Assembly (NCBI RefSeq): GCF_027532025.1
Contig: NZ_JAPZSY010000019.1
Span: 1-32,760 of the forward strand
Direction: 5' to 3'
Source: Inhella sp.
Lineage (GTDB): Bacteria; Pseudomonadota; Gammaproteobacteria; Burkholderiales; Burkholderiaceae_C
DNA length: 32,760 bases
This document shows, one piece after another, positions 11,039 to 21,176 of this stretch (position 1 is the stretch's first letter; each line of letters begins with the position of its first letter). The notes beneath the pieces were generated by a model. The model was not told the origin of the DNA. It ran no database searches and worked only from the letters and a program-made list of their open reading frames with translations. A program made the position numbers and the translations under genes.

Positions 11039-14000
11039 CACGCCGCCTCGGCCAGCGACAGGGCGGCTTCCATATCGACGGCCACCACGCGGCTCACGCC
11101 CTGCTCTTGCATCGTCACCCCGATCAGTTGTTGCGCCATTTCCATTGCGATCTTGTTGTGCGAGATGAACAGAAACTGCGTGCCCTTGCTCATCTCGGCC
11201 ACGAGTTTCGCGTAGCGCTCGGTGTTGGCGTCGTCCAGCGGCGCGTCCACCTCGTCCAGCAAGCAGAACGGCGCCGGGTTGAGCTGGAAGATGGCGAACA
11301 CCAGCGCAATGGCGGTGAGGGCTTTTTCACCGCCGCTGAGCAGGTGGATGCTGCTGTTCTTCTTGCCGGGGGGCTGGGCGATGACCTGCACGCCGGCGTC
11401 CAGGATCTCGCCGCCGGTCATCACCAGCTTGGCCTGGCCGCCCCCGAACAGCGCCGGGAACATGCGACCGAACTGCTCGTTGACGCGCTCGAAGGTGCTT
11501 TGCAGCAGGTCGCGGGTTTCGAGGTCGATGCGACGGATGGCGTCCTCCAAGGTGCCCATGGCGCTGCCCAAGTCGCTCAACTGGGCATCGAGGAAGCCCT
11601 TGCGCTCGCGCGCGCTGCCCAGCTCATCGAGCGCCGCCAAGTTCACCGCCCCCAGCGCCTCGATGTCCTTCTGGATGCGGTCGATGTCGCCCTGCAGGCC
11701 CTGCAGACGCACCCCCTCGTGCTCGATGCTGGAAGCCAGCGCGTCGAGGTCGACACCGGCGGCAGTCAACTGCTCTTGGAACTGGGCCCCACCCAGCTGC
11801 GCCGCTTGCTCCTCCAACTGGAGCTGGGTGATGCGGGCGCGAAGCGGCTCCAGCTCGCGTTCTGCGCGCAGGCGCTGTTCGTCGAAGCCGCGCAAGCGCT
11901 GGCTGAGCTCGTCGTAGCGCTGACGCACTTGGGTCAGCTGCGCCTCGGCGGCCACGCGGGCGTCGATGGCGTCTTGCAGGCCCGCTTGGGCGGCGCTGTC
12001 ATCCAGTTCTGCCAGCTCCAGCTCCAACCGAGCCAGGGCGTCGTCACTGCTGCGCGCCTCCTGCTGGGCGGTGGCCACAGTGCGTTGCAGTTCGGCCTGC
12101 CGAGCCAAAAGCGCACGGGTGCCGAACTGCGCTTCCTGAGCGCGTCGCTCCAGGCTGCGCTGTGCCTCTCGGGCCTCGGCCAGCAGGCGCTCGGCCTGGA
12201 TCACGGCCTCCTCCAGGTCGGCGTGCTGCTGCTGCGTCTGAGCCAGTTGCAGGTCCAGCTCCTCGAATCGGGCCTCGCCGGTGGCGCGACGCTCGAGCAC
12301 TTCCTCGTCCAAGGCGTCCAGCTCGGCCAGCTCTTCGCGCAGACGCAGCGCCTGGGCGTTGGCGGCTTCGAACAATTGGCTGGCACGCAGCAACTCGACC
12401 TGGCCTTGGTGGGCGCGGGCGCGGGCCTCCTCCGCCTCACGCCGGGCCTGGGTCAGCTGTGCCGCCACCTGGGCATGCTGGTGCTCAGCGCGGCCCGCTT
12501 GGGCGCGCGCTTCGTCGACGAGCAACTCCTGGGCGCGCTTGGCGCGCTCGAGGTTTTCGATCTCCTGCGCGCGAGCGAGCAATCCGGCTTGCTCGCTGTC
12601 GGGCGCGTAGAAACTGACCGCGTGGCGGCTCACGGCGTGGCCAGCACGGGTGACGATCAGCTCGCCATGCTGCAACTGCGCGCGCTGGGCCATGGCTGCG
12701 GCCAGGTCGGGCGCGGTGTAGACGCCGTCCAACCAATCGGCCAGCAGCGCCCGCAGGCCAGGAGCATCCACCCTTAGCAAACTGGCCAGCTCCGGCAGGC
12801 TGTGGTGGGTGGGGAGGGCCGTGGGGGCGCCTTCACTGACCGAGTAGAAAGCCAAGCGCGTGGGCGGAGCGTTGTGTTCGAAGGCTTGCACCAAGTCCAG
12901 ACGGCTGACTTCAAGCGCACCCAGGCGCTCGCGCAGGCAGGCTTCGAGGGCGTTCTCCCAGCCGGATTCGATGTGCAGGCGCTTCCAAAGGCCTTGAAGC
13001 CCCTGCAGACCTTGCTCGGCCAGCCAGGGCCCGAGCTTGCCTTCGGTTTGCACCTTGTCTTGCAAAGCGCGCAAGGCGTCCAGGCGGGCGCTCGACTGAG
13101 CAAGCTTGGCGGCCTCGGCCTGGGCTTGCTCGATGAGCCGACGCCGTTCGGCCTCGAGTGTGGGCTCTTGATCGGCCAGCTCGGTTTGCCGCGCCTGGGC
13201 CTCTTCCCACCGGGCGTCAGCCTGGGTGGACTGTTCGCGCAGCCGCTCCACATCGCTTGAATCCGGCAGGTTCAAGCCGGCCTTTTGGGCGTCCAAACGA
13301 TCCCTGCGCTGACGCAGGCCCCGGGCTTGCTCGTCCAAGGCACGGCTTTCGGCCGCGAGGACATGGATTTGCTGCTGCACCTGGCTGACCGTTTGCCGTT
13401 GTGCGTTGGCTCGCCCTTGGGCGGCACGCACAGCGTCTTCCAACTCTGGCAGTCGCGCAGCGTGTTCTTCAGCCTGGGCCGCCAGGGTTTCGGTCTCTTC
13501 CTCGCCACGGGCGCGCTGCTCGGCCAACGCTTCTATCTCTTGTTGCGCCAAACCACCGCGGTCGTTCCACAGCGCTTGTTGGGTGCGGATCTCGTCGCGC
13601 CGCGTTTGCGCCCGCTGGCGGCTGTCGATGACGTAGCGAATGCGTTCCTCGAGCCGACTCACGGCCATCTGAGCCTCTGCATAGCGCCCTTGTTCGGCAT
13701 GCAGCGCATCGCCGGCCTGGTAGTGCTCGGCCCGCACGGCCTCCAACTCGGCCTCGGTGTGGCGCAGCTGCGCGAGTTGCGCCTCCAGCGCATTGACGGC
13801 CTCGCGGTGAGCGGCCTGAACGCGCTCGAGCTCCTTGGCCGAATCGCGACTCTTCAGAAACCAGAGCTGATGCAAGCGCTTCTCGCCCAGCGCCTGCAAC
13901 GCGCGGTACTGCCCCGCCACCTCGGCCTGGCGCTCTAGGCGCTCCAGTTGCGCGTCCAACTCACGGCGAATGTCTTCGACGCGGGTCAGGTTTTCTCGGG

Positions 14001-14559
14001 TGTCCTTGAGCCGACTCTCGGTTTCACGGCGCCGCTCTTTGTACTTGGAGACACCCGCCGCCTCTTCGAGAAACAAACGCAGCTCTTCGGGCTTGCTCTC
14101 GATGATGCGGCTGATGGTGCCCTGGCCGATGATGGCGTAAGCGCGCGGACCCAAGCCAGTGCCCAGGAAGACATCTTGCACGTCCTTGCGCCGCACCACC
14201 TGGTTGTTGATGTAGTAGCTGCTGTTGCCCTCGCGCGTGAGCACGCGCTTCACGGCAATCTCGCTGAACTGGTTCCAGGCCCCGCCGGCGCGGGCCAGGC
14301 TGTTGTCGAACACCAGTTCCACGCTGGCGCGGCTGGCCGGCTTGCGGGTGTTGGAGCCGTTGAAGATCACGTCTTGCATGGACTCGCCACGCAATTCGCT
14401 GGCCTTGCTTTCGCCCAGCACCCAGCGCACGGCGTCCATGATGTTGGACTTGCCGCAGCCGTTGGGGCCCACCACGCCCACGCGCCGGCCCGGCAGTTGA
14501 AACACCGTGGCGTCGGCGAAGGACTTGAAGCCCGACAGCTTGATCGTATTCAGGCGCAT
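11038..14559 (-). CDS. smc: Chromosome segregation protein SMC
   Basis: A 1173-residue condensin ATPase that compacts and segregates the chromosome, normally with ScpA and ScpB. The N-terminal head has Walker A GPNGCGKSN (31-39) and the Q-loop region. Residues about 170-500 and 690-1000 are long Glu/Gln/Arg/Ala-rich coiled coils. The hinge lies between (about 510-680). The C-terminal head has the signature LSGGEKAL (about 1074) and Walker B FCLLDEVDAPLDD (about 1098), with the D-loop and the switch His in FISHN. All ATPase elements are intact and length is standard. It is the first gene of the unit with zipA and ligA and is divergent from queF. A perfect 11-bp hairpin lies in its 5' leader region. 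Confidence 0.97.
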
Positions 14560-14578
14560 GGAAGGGCGGTCGAGGCAA

Positions 14579-14605
14579 AGCCCGTTTTCTCTATGAAAAC
14601 GGGCT
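14579..14605. repeat. Perfect 11-bp inverted repeat between smc and queF
   Basis: AGCCCGTTTTC (14579-14589) and GAAAACGGGCT (14595-14605) are exact reverse complements with a 5-base loop. It sits in the 86-base divergent gap, ending 19 bases before the smc ATG on the minus strand and 40 bases before the queF ATG on the plus strand. Neither side has a real T-run (TTTGCC on the smc side). A leader hairpin or a dyad operator fits better than a terminator. Confidence 0.7.
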
Positions 14606-14621
14606 CGAAAAGGGGCGCGGA

Positions 14622-14630
14622 TGATAGCAT
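14622..14630 (+). promoter_or_regulatory. Possible extended -10 element for the queF operon
   Basis: TGATAGCAT fits an extended -10 (TG, one base, then TAGCAT with 4 of 6 matches to TATAAT) 15 bases before the queF ATG. The hairpin at 14579-14605 would cover the -35 position. No PreQ1 riboswitch could be recognised in this gap, which is too short for one on the queF side together with a promoter. Confidence 0.25.
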
Positions 14631-14645
14631 CGCCCCCCTCTCAGA

Positions 14646-15143
14646 ATGCCCCCTGCCGCCATGGCCACGACCCCGAAAAAGACCCCTCCGGCCAGCCAGC
14701 GAACCAAGCCGGCCAATCCGCCGTCGCGGCCCAGCAAAGAGCTGCAAGTCTTCCCCAACCCGGCGCCGCAGCGCGACTACCTGCTGCAGTTTCAGGTGCC
14801 CGAGTTCACCTGCCACTGCCCACTGACCGGTCAGCCCGATTTCGCCCACTTCACCATCGAGATGGTGGCCGACGAGTGGTGCGTCGAGCTCAAGAGCCTG
14901 AAGATGTACATGTGGAGCTACCGCGACGAAGGCGCCTTCCACGAGGCCGTGACCAACCAAATCCTTGACGACATCGTCAAAGTCACCCGGCCGCGCTTTG
15001 CCCGCATCAAGGCCCGCTGGTACGTGCGCGGCGGCATCTACACCAACATCGTGGCCGAGCACCGCAAAAAGGGCTGGAAGCCGGCCACGCCGGTCGAATT
15101 CCCGGCCTTCCCGATGGAATCGGGCTTGCTGGCCGGCGGATGA
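14646..15143 (+). CDS. queF: NADPH-dependent preQ0 reductase (7-cyano-7-deazaguanine reductase)
   Basis: Reduces preQ0 to preQ1 in the synthesis of the tRNA wobble base queuosine, in the cytoplasm. Length 165 residues, the short (unimodular) QueF type. The catalytic segment is [12 protein letters not shown], with Cys58 as the thioimide nucleophile and Asp65 as the proton donor (numbered from 14646). The family motif ELKSLKMY lies at 81-88 and the C-terminus has [10 protein letters not shown]. The first 30 residues are a low-complexity Pro/Lys/Ser tail, and a second ATG at 14661 (MATTPKK) is an equally possible start; neither has a clear Shine-Dalgarno. The stop overlaps the dapC ATG (ATGA), so queF is the first gene of a tightly packed operon. 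Confidence 0.94.
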   Translation: MPPAAMATTPKKTPPASQRTKPANPPSRPSKELQVFPNPAPQRDYLLQFQVPEFTCHCPLTGQPDFAHFTIEMVADEWCVELKSLKMYMWSYRDEGAFHEAVTNQILDDIVKVTRPRFARIKARWYVRGGIYTNIVAEHRKKGWKPATPVEFPAFPMESGLLAGG

Positions 15144-16345
15144 ACCCCCGCCTCGCTCTCCTCCAGCCCTACCCGTTTGAGCGCCTGAAGGCCGAATTGG
15201 CGGGCACACAGCCCCCCGCCGGCCTGCGCGCCATCAGCCTGGGCATGGGCGAGCCGCGCCACGAAGCGCCCTCTGCCGTGCTGGCCGCGCTGCGCGACAA
15301 CCTGGGCGGTCTGTCGAACTACCCGGCCACGGCCGGTAGCGAACCCCTGCGGCAAGCCATCGGCGCGTGGGTGCAGCGGCGCTACGGCGTGGCGCTGGAC
15401 ACCGGCAGGCAATTGCTGCCGGTGAATGGGTCGCGCGAGGCGCTGTTTGCCATCGCGCAAACGGTGGTGAACGCCAGCCAGCGCGGCGCGACCGTCGTCT
15501 GCCCCAACCCGTTCTACCAAATCTACGAGGGGGCGGCCTTGCTGGCCGGCGCTGAGGTCGCGTTCGCCAACAGCGACCCGGCGCGCAATTTCGCGGTCGA
15601 CTGGGCCTCCATCGACGAAGGCACATGGGCCCGCACGCAACTGCTCTACGTCTGCACGCCGGGCAACCCGAGCGGGGCCGTGATGCCCCTGACCGAGTGG
15701 GCACGCTTGTTCGACCTCAGCGACCGCCACGGTTTCGTCATCGCCGCCGACGAGTGCTACTCCGAGATCTACCTGGGCGACGAGCCGCCGCTGGGCAGCC
15801 TGCAGGCAGCGCAACAACTCGGCCGCACCGATTTCAAGAACCTGATCAGCTTCACCAGCCTGTCCAAGCGCAGCAGCGTGCCGGGCCTGCGCTCGGGCTT
15901 TGCGGCCGGTGACGCCGCGCTGATTCAAGCCTTCTTGCTCTACCGCACCTACCATGGCAGCGCCATGGGGCCGGCGGTTCAGGCCGCCAGCGTGGCCGCC
16001 TGGAACGATGAAGCCCACGTGGCCTCCAATCGCGCGCTGTACCAAGCCAAGTTCCAGGCCGTTTTGCCCCTGTTGCAAGACGTTCTGGACGTGCAGCCCC
16101 CCGACGCGGGCTTTTACCTGTGGGCTGGCGTGCCTTCCCACGTGGAGGGGGGCTGCGACCTCGCCTTCGCGAAGGCCCTGCTCGCACAATGCAACGTCCA
16201 CGTTTTGCCCGGCAGCCTGCTGGCCCGGGAAGCCCAAGGCGTGAACCCAGGACGCGGCCGCGTGCGGCTGGCCCTGGTGGCCGAACTGGCCGACTGCGTG
16301 GAAGCCGCGCAGCGCATCCGCAACCATCTGTTGAGCCTCGCATGA
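15140..16345 (+). CDS. dapC: Succinyldiaminopimelate aminotransferase
   Basis: A 401-residue class I/II PLP aminotransferase that converts N-succinyl-2-amino-6-ketopimelate to N-succinyl-LL-diaminopimelate, on the route to lysine and peptidoglycan. The PLP lysine is Lys243 in [12 protein letters not shown], a sequence typical of DapC. Other PLP contacts are visible: [17 protein letters not shown] and ADECYSE. The ATG overlaps the queF stop and its own stop overlaps the dapD ATG (both ATGA), so translation is coupled on both sides. The immediate partner dapD carries out the preceding step of the succinylase pathway, which fixes the function beyond the broad aminotransferase family. Confidence 0.94.
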   Translation: MNPRLALLQPYPFERLKAELAGTQPPAGLRAISLGMGEPRHEAPSAVLAALRDNLGGLSNYPATAGSEPLRQAIGAWVQRRYGVALDTGRQLLPVNGSREALFAIAQTVVNASQRGATVVCPNPFYQIYEGAALLAGAEVAFANSDPARNFAVDWASIDEGTWARTQLLYVCTPGNPSGAVMPLTEWARLFDLSDRHGFVIAADECYSEIYLGDEPPLGSLQAAQQLGRTDFKNLISFTSLSKRSSVPGLRSGFAAGDAALIQAFLLYRTYHGSAMGPAVQAASVAAWNDEAHVASNRALYQAKFQAVLPLLQDVLDVQPPDAGFYLWAGVPSHVEGGCDLAFAKALLAQCNVHVLPGSLLAREAQGVNPGRGRVRLALVAELADCVEAAQRIRNHLLSLA

Positions 16346-17166
16346 CCGTCGAACTGCAAACCCTCCTCGAAGCCGCCTGGGAACAGCGCACCGAGTTCAG
16401 CCCCAAGAACGCCCCGGCCGAGGTGCGGGACGCCGTCAACCATGTGCTGAGCGAGCTGGATGCCGGTCGACTGCGCGTGGCCAGCCGCGAGGGCGTGGGC
16501 CAGTGGACGGTGCACCAGTGGATCAAGAAGGCCGTGTTGCTCAGCTTCCGCTTGAACGACAACGTGCCCCAGGGCAGCGGCCCCATGAGCTTCTACGACA
16601 AGGTGCCCACCAAGTTCGAAGGCTGGAGCGCCGAGCAGTTCGCCGCCAGCGGCGTGCGCGTGGTGCCACCGGCCGTGGCCCGCCGAGGCAGTTTCGTGGC
16701 CAAGAACGTGGTGCTCATGCCCAGCTACGTGAACATCGGTGCCTTCGTCGACGAAGGCGCCATGGTCGACACCTGGGCCACCGTGGGCAGCTGCGCGCAA
16801 ATCGGCAAGAACGTGCACCTGAGCGGCGGCGTGGGCATTGGCGGCGTGCTGGAACCCCTGCAGGCCAACCCGACCATCATCGAAGACCACTGCTTCATCG
16901 GCGCCCGCTCTGAGGTCGTGGAAGGCGTGATCGTCGAAGAACACTCCGTCATCTCGATGGGCGTGTACATCGGCCAAAGCACCCCCATCTTCGACCGCGA
17001 ATCCGGCGAGATCACCTACGGCCGCGTGCCCGCCGGCTCGGTGGTCATCAGCGGCAGCCTGCCGCGCGATGGCGGTCGCTACAACCTGTACGCTGCCATC
17101 ATCGTCAAGAAGGTTGACGCGCAAACCCGCGCCAAGACCTCGATCAACGAACTGCTGCGCGCCTGA
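16342..17166 (+). CDS. dapD: Tetrahydrodipicolinate N-succinyltransferase
   Basis: A 274-residue enzyme that transfers succinyl from succinyl-CoA to tetrahydrodipicolinate. The N-terminal helical domain (1-100) is followed by a left-handed beta-helix built from hexapeptide repeats (about 105-235), including the segments [20 protein letters not shown] and [13 protein letters not shown]. The C-terminal cap has the [13 protein letters not shown] strand. Length and start ([13 protein letters not shown]) match beta-proteobacterial DapD. The ATG at 16342 overlaps the dapC stop. The longer open frame starting upstream is just overlap with dapC. It ends 12 bases before the pilU-like gene. Confidence 0.97.
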   Translation: MTVELQTLLEAAWEQRTEFSPKNAPAEVRDAVNHVLSELDAGRLRVASREGVGQWTVHQWIKKAVLLSFRLNDNVPQGSGPMSFYDKVPTKFEGWSAEQFAASGVRVVPPAVARRGSFVAKNVVLMPSYVNIGAFVDEGAMVDTWATVGSCAQIGKNVHLSGGVGIGGVLEPLQANPTIIEDHCFIGARSEVVEGVIVEEHSVISMGVYIGQSTPIFDRESGEITYGRVPAGSVVISGSLPRDGGRYNLYAAIIVKKVDAQTRAKTSINELLRA

Positions 17167-17178
17167 GGAGGCACCCCG

Positions 17179-18339
17179 ATGAGCTCTGGGAACATGGACC
17201 GCATCCTTCGGCTGATGGCCGAAAAGGGTGCTTCTGACTGCTACTTGTCGGCCAACAGCCCCGTGCTCATCAAACTCAACGGTCAGGTGGTGCAGCTGTC
17301 CGACCAGTCCTTGGGCCCGACCCAGCCCCGCCAACTGGTGGCCGAGGTTCTGTCGCCCAAAGAACTGGCCGAGCTGGACGAACTTGGCGAGCTCAACCTC
17401 GCCATCAGCATCCCCAAGGTCGGCAGCTTCCGGCTCAGCGGCTTTCGGCAGCGCGGCACCATCGCGGCCGTGTTTCGGCACATCGCCCACACCATCCCCG
17501 AGCTGGACGACCTGAAGCTGCCCACCGTGTTGGGCGACTTGGTGCTCGAAAAGCGGGGCCTCGTGCTCATGGTCGGCGCCACCGGCACCGGCAAAAGCAC
17601 CACGCTGGCCGCGATGCTGGAAAAGCGCAACAAGTCGATGACGGGCCACATCTTGACCATCGAGGACCCGATCGAGTACCTGTTCCAAAACAAGAAGTCG
17701 GTCATCAACCAGCGCGAGGTCGGTCGAGACACCAACACGCTGCAAGTGGCCCTGAAGAACGCCCTGCGCCAAGCGCCCGACGTGATCCTGATCGGCGAAA
17801 TTCGCGACAAGGAAACGATGACGTCGGCCATCTCTTACGCCCTGTCGGGCCACTTGGTGCTCGCCACCTTGCACGGCAACAACAGCACGCACGCGCTGAA
17901 CCGGATCTTGTCCTTCTACCCACCCGAAGCCCGCCCCGCCTTGCTGGGCGACTTGTCGGCGGGTCTGCGGGCCATCGTCAGCCAGCGTCTGGTGCGCGCC
18001 CAGACCGGCGGCCGCGTGCCGGTGGTGGAGGTGCTGCTCAATGGCAAGCTCATCAGCGAGCTCATCGAGCAGGGCGACTTCATCGGCGTCAAAGAAACCA
18101 TGGAAAAGTCCATGGCCGAAGGCTCACAAACCTTTGAAGAGCACTTCGCGCAGTTGATCGAAGCAGGTGTCATCACCCGCGAGGAAGGGCTGGCCTTCGC
18201 CGACTCGCCCACCAACCTGCTCTGGCGCCTGCAAAACACCAGCAGCGCCATCGATCGCGCACCCGTTCAAGCGCCCGACCCAACACCCGATCAGGCCACC
18301 TTCACCGAGATCACCCTCGATCTCACGCCCAGCGACTGA
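17179..18339 (+). CDS. PilT/PilU-family type IV pilus retraction ATPase (PilU-like)
   Basis: A 386-residue hexameric ATPase of the secretion-ATPase superfamily that powers or helps pilus retraction at the inner-membrane base. Walker A is GATGTGKST (133-141), the Asp box is TIEDPIEYLF (about 160-169), Walker B is VILIGEIRD (202-210) and the His box is GHLVLATLH (224-232). All are intact. The C-terminus carries a 40-residue tail ending in TEITLDLTPSD, which favours PilU over PilT. A good Shine-Dalgarno (GAGGAGG, 17165-17171) precedes the ATG. Its stop overlaps the prmB ATG (TGATG). No other pilus gene is in the window; the position inside a dap cluster is, from memory, common in Comamonadaceae and not a sign of transfer. 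Confidence 0.9.
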   Translation: MSSGNMDRILRLMAEKGASDCYLSANSPVLIKLNGQVVQLSDQSLGPTQPRQLVAEVLSPKELAELDELGELNLAISIPKVGSFRLSGFRQRGTIAAVFRHIAHTIPELDDLKLPTVLGDLVLEKRGLVLMVGATGTGKSTTLAAMLEKRNKSMTGHILTIEDPIEYLFQNKKSVINQREVGRDTNTLQVALKNALRQAPDVILIGEIRDKETMTSAISYALSGHLVLATLHGNNSTHALNRILSFYPPEARPALLGDLSAGLRAIVSQRLVRAQTGGRVPVVEVLLNGKLISELIEQGDFIGVKETMEKSMAEGSQTFEEHFAQLIEAGVITREEGLAFADSPTNLLWRLQNTSSAIDRAPVQAPDPTPDQATFTEITLDLTPSD

Positions 18340-19208
18340 TGGCCTTGACCTTGATGCAGGCCGTCCAGCGTGCGGCAGAACGCCTCGACGCCGCTGGCGT
18401 GGCCTTTGGCCAAGGCACCCTCCATGCCTTTGACGAAGCCGCTTGGTTGGTGCTTTGGTGCTTGGGCCGCCCACTGGACGCCCTGGACGACCAAGCCGAC
18501 TCGCTCCTGAGCACCACCGACCAGGCCCAGGTGGACGCACTCATCGAGCAGCGCATCCGCACCCGACAGCCCGCGGCCTACCTCACCGGCGAAGCCTGGC
18601 TGCAGGGGATTCCCTTCCACATCGACGCCCGCAGCATCGTGCCGCGGAGCTTCATTGCCGAACTGATCGCCGACGGCACCGTCGACCCCTGGCTGGACGC
18701 GTCCACCCAACGCGTGCTGGACTTGTGCACGGGCAACGGCTCACTCGCCGTGCTGGCGGCCATGGCGTGGCCGGAGGTCAGCGTGGTGGGCAGCGACCTG
18801 AGCAACGACGCACTGGCCGTGGCCCGCCGCAACGTCGAGCGGCATGGACTGCAAGACCGCATCGAACTCGTGCAAGGCGACGGCCTGTCGGCCACCTCGG
18901 GCTTGTTCGACTTGGTGCTGTGCAACCCCCCCTATGTGAACGCCGACGCGATGGCCGCGCTGCCGCCCGAGTTCCTGGCCGAGCCCGCGCTGGCCCTGGC
19001 CGGCGGCATCGACGGCATGGATTTCGTGCGACGGCTGCTGGCCGAACTGCCCGCACGCCTGGCCCCAAACGGCGTGTTGGTGCTGGAGATTGGCCATGAG
19101 CGCGCGCACTTCGAAGCCGCCTTCCCGCGCCTGGAAGCCGTTTGGTTGGAAACCAGTGCCGGCAGCGATCAGGTCCTGCTGCTGACCCGCGAGGCCCTGC
19201 CCGCATGA
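18339..19208 (+). CDS. prmB: Ribosomal protein L3 glutamine N5-methyltransferase
   Basis: A 289-residue SAM-dependent enzyme that methylates a glutamine of ribosomal protein L3 (HemK/PrmC relative). The N-terminal helical domain (1-100) ends with the PrmB-typical VPRSFIAELI (the equivalent in PrmC differs). The methyltransferase domain has the SAM loop DLCTGNGSLA (128-137), GSDLSNDAL and the catalytic NPPY motif (196-199). Its ATG overlaps the pilU-like stop by one base and its stop overlaps the downstream ABC-F ATG (ATGA). PrmB and the ABC-F protein both act on the translation apparatus. Confidence 0.94.
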   Translation: MALTLMQAVQRAAERLDAAGVAFGQGTLHAFDEAAWLVLWCLGRPLDALDDQADSLLSTTDQAQVDALIEQRIRTRQPAAYLTGEAWLQGIPFHIDARSIVPRSFIAELIADGTVDPWLDASTQRVLDLCTGNGSLAVLAAMAWPEVSVVGSDLSNDALAVARRNVERHGLQDRIELVQGDGLSATSGLFDLVLCNPPYVNADAMAALPPEFLAEPALALAGGIDGMDFVRRLLAELPARLAPNGVLVLEIGHERAHFEAAFPRLEAVWLETSAGSDQVLLLTREALPA

Positions 19209-21145
19209 TCCGGCTGACGGGGGTGACGCTGCGGCGCGGCGTCAAAGAGGTGTTGGTGGAGGCCAGCGTGAGCCTGCAACCGGGCGAACGCATCGGTCTC
19301 GTCGGCGCCAACGGCGCGGGCAAATCCAGCCTGTTCAGCCTGTTGGCTGGCCGCTTGCAGGCCGACCGTGGCGAAGTCGACATTCCTCCCACGTGGCGCC
19401 TGTCGGAAGTGGCCCAAGACCTGCCGGACACCGAGCAAGGCGCCACCGACTTCGTGCTGGACGGCGACCTGACTTTGGCCCATGCCCGAGCCGCCTTGGC
19501 CGACGCTGAAGCCGCACACGACGGCCTGCGCATGGCCGAGGCCCATGCGGCACTGCAAGACGCTGGCGCCTTCGATGCGCGAGCCCGCTCGCAGGCGCTG
19601 CTGCTGGGCTTGGGCTTCCAGGCGCCCGAGCTTGACCGGCCCGTCAACAGCTTTTCAGGGGGCTGGCGCATGCGCCTGCAGTTGGCGCGCACCCTCATCA
19701 ACCCCGCCGAGTTGATGCTGCTGGACGAACCCACCAACCACCTGGACTTGGACGCCCTCGTCTGGCTGGAGGGCTGGCTCGCCCGCTACAGCGGCACCTT
19801 GATCGTCATCAGCCACGACCGCGAGTTCCTCGACGCCATCACCCGCGTCACCCTGCACCTGGACCGCGCTCAACTCACCCGTTACGGCGGCAACTACACG
19901 GCCTTCGAAGCCATGCGCGCTGAGCGCCTGAACCAACAGCAGGCGGCTTACGACAAGCAACAAGACCGCATCGCGCACCTGCAAAAGTTCATCGACCGCT
20001 TCAAGGCCAAGGCCACCAAAGCCAAACAGGCGCAAAGCCGCGTGAAGGCCCTGGAGCGCATGGAAAAGCTCGCGCCCGTGCTGGCTGCGGCCGACTTCGC
20101 CTTCGATTTTCGCGAGCCCGCCAGCCTGCCCAACCCCATGCTGGCCTTGAACGACGTGACCTGCGGCTATGGCGACACCGTCATCGTTCAGCGTGTCAAC
20201 CGCACCGTGCTGGCGGGCCAACGCATCGGCATCTTGGGCGCCAACGGGCAGGGCAAGTCCACCCTGGTCAAAACCATCGCCGGCACCCTGCCCCGCCTGA
20301 GCGGCCAGATGACCGAGGGCAAGGGCCTGAGCATCGGCTACTTCGCCCAGCAAGAGTTGGACGTGTTGCGGCCCGACGAAGGGCCGCTGGCTCACATGGT
20401 GCGCTTGGCCAAGGCGGTCAGCCCTCAGGCGCGCGAGCAAGAGTTGCGCGACTTCCTCGGCCAATTCCGTTTCACTGGCGACATGGTGAGCCAAGCCGTG
20501 GGCAGCCTTTCGGGCGGCGAGAAGGCCCGCTTGGTGCTCGCCATGCTGGTTTGGCAGCGGCCCAATCTGTTGCTGCTGGACGAGCCCACCAACCACCTGG
20601 ACCTCGCCACCCGCGAGGCCCTGTCCATCGCCCTGAACGAGTTCGAAGGCACGGTGATGCTGGTCAGCCACGACCGAGCCCTCCTGCGGGAGGTGTGCGA
20701 CGAGTTTTGGCTGGTCAGCCGAGGTGGCGTGTCGCCGTTCGACGGCGACCTGGACGACTACCAACGCTGGCTGCTCGACACCGCCAAAGAAGCCGCCCGC
20801 GCGCTGAAGGCCCCCCCCGCTGCCGAAGCCCTGGCGCCCACGCCAAGCCTGCAAGCCGCCAACGCCTCGCGCGAAGACCGCAAGGCGGCCGCGCAGGCCC
20901 GCGCCCGCTTGGCCGAGCAAACCAAGCCCATGCGACGGGAAGTCGAAGCCATCGACCGTCAACTGGTGGCCTTGGGCCAGGAACGCGCGTCGCTGGAGGG
21001 CGATCTGGCCCTCGGGGGCTTGGCGGGCCCGGCCATCGCCGACATCGGTCGGCGCTTGAAAAGCATCGGCGACGAGGTGGACGCCCTGGAGTCACGCTGG
21101 TTGGAGCTCAGCGAGCAGATCGAGGCCCTGACCTCGCCTCCTTGA
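19205..21145 (+). CDS. yheS: ABC-F family ATPase, YheS-like
   Basis: A 646-residue soluble ABC-F protein with two nucleotide-binding domains and no membrane segment. Domain 1: Walker A GANGAGKSS (about 37), signature FSGGWRMRL, Walker B LMLLDEPTNHLDL. Domain 2: Walker A GANGQGKST (about 345), signature LSGGEKARL, Walker B LLLLDEPTNHLDL. Between them is the charged interdomain linker (about 240-290, with FIDRFKAKATKAKQAQSRV). A Lys/Arg/Glu-rich coiled C-terminal tail covers about 545-646. Domain layout and motifs resemble E. coli YheS along the full length, rather than EttA or Uup. ABC-F proteins bind the ribosomal E site and relieve stalled translation. The ATG at 19205 overlaps the prmB stop; a longer frame upstream only overlaps prmB. 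It is the last gene of the queF operon. Confidence 0.93.
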   Translation: MIRLTGVTLRRGVKEVLVEASVSLQPGERIGLVGANGAGKSSLFSLLAGRLQADRGEVDIPPTWRLSEVAQDLPDTEQGATDFVLDGDLTLAHARAALADAEAAHDGLRMAEAHAALQDAGAFDARARSQALLLGLGFQAPELDRPVNSFSGGWRMRLQLARTLINPAELMLLDEPTNHLDLDALVWLEGWLARYSGTLIVISHDREFLDAITRVTLHLDRAQLTRYGGNYTAFEAMRAERLNQQQAAYDKQQDRIAHLQKFIDRFKAKATKAKQAQSRVKALERMEKLAPVLAAADFAFDFREPASLPNPMLALNDVTCGYGDTVIVQRVNRTVLAGQRIGILGANGQGKSTLVKTIAGTLPRLSGQMTEGKGLSIGYFAQQELDVLRPDEGPLAHMVRLAKAVSPQAREQELRDFLGQFRFTGDMVSQAVGSLSGGEKARLVLAMLVWQRPNLLLLDEPTNHLDLATREALSIALNEFEGTVMLVSHDRALLREVCDEFWLVSRGGVSPFDGDLDDYQRWLLDTAKEAARALKAPPAAEALAPTPSLQAANASREDRKAAAQARARLAEQTKPMRREVEAIDRQLVALGQERASLEGDLALGGLAGPAIADIGRRLKSIGDEVDALESRWLELSEQIEALTSPP

Positions 21146-21176
21146 AAGGCCACACGATCAAAGTGGCTTCTCGCTT

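Noticed and set aside
11107-12777. A 556-codon plus-strand frame opposite smc
   Set aside because: Lies against the coiled-coil part of smc, where repetitive codons produce long stop-free antisense frames.
14560-14645. A PreQ1 riboswitch before queF
   Set aside because: The gap is short and contains no pattern of the small H-type pseudoknot (loop plus A-rich tail) that I could match; the hairpin present is a simple perfect dyad.
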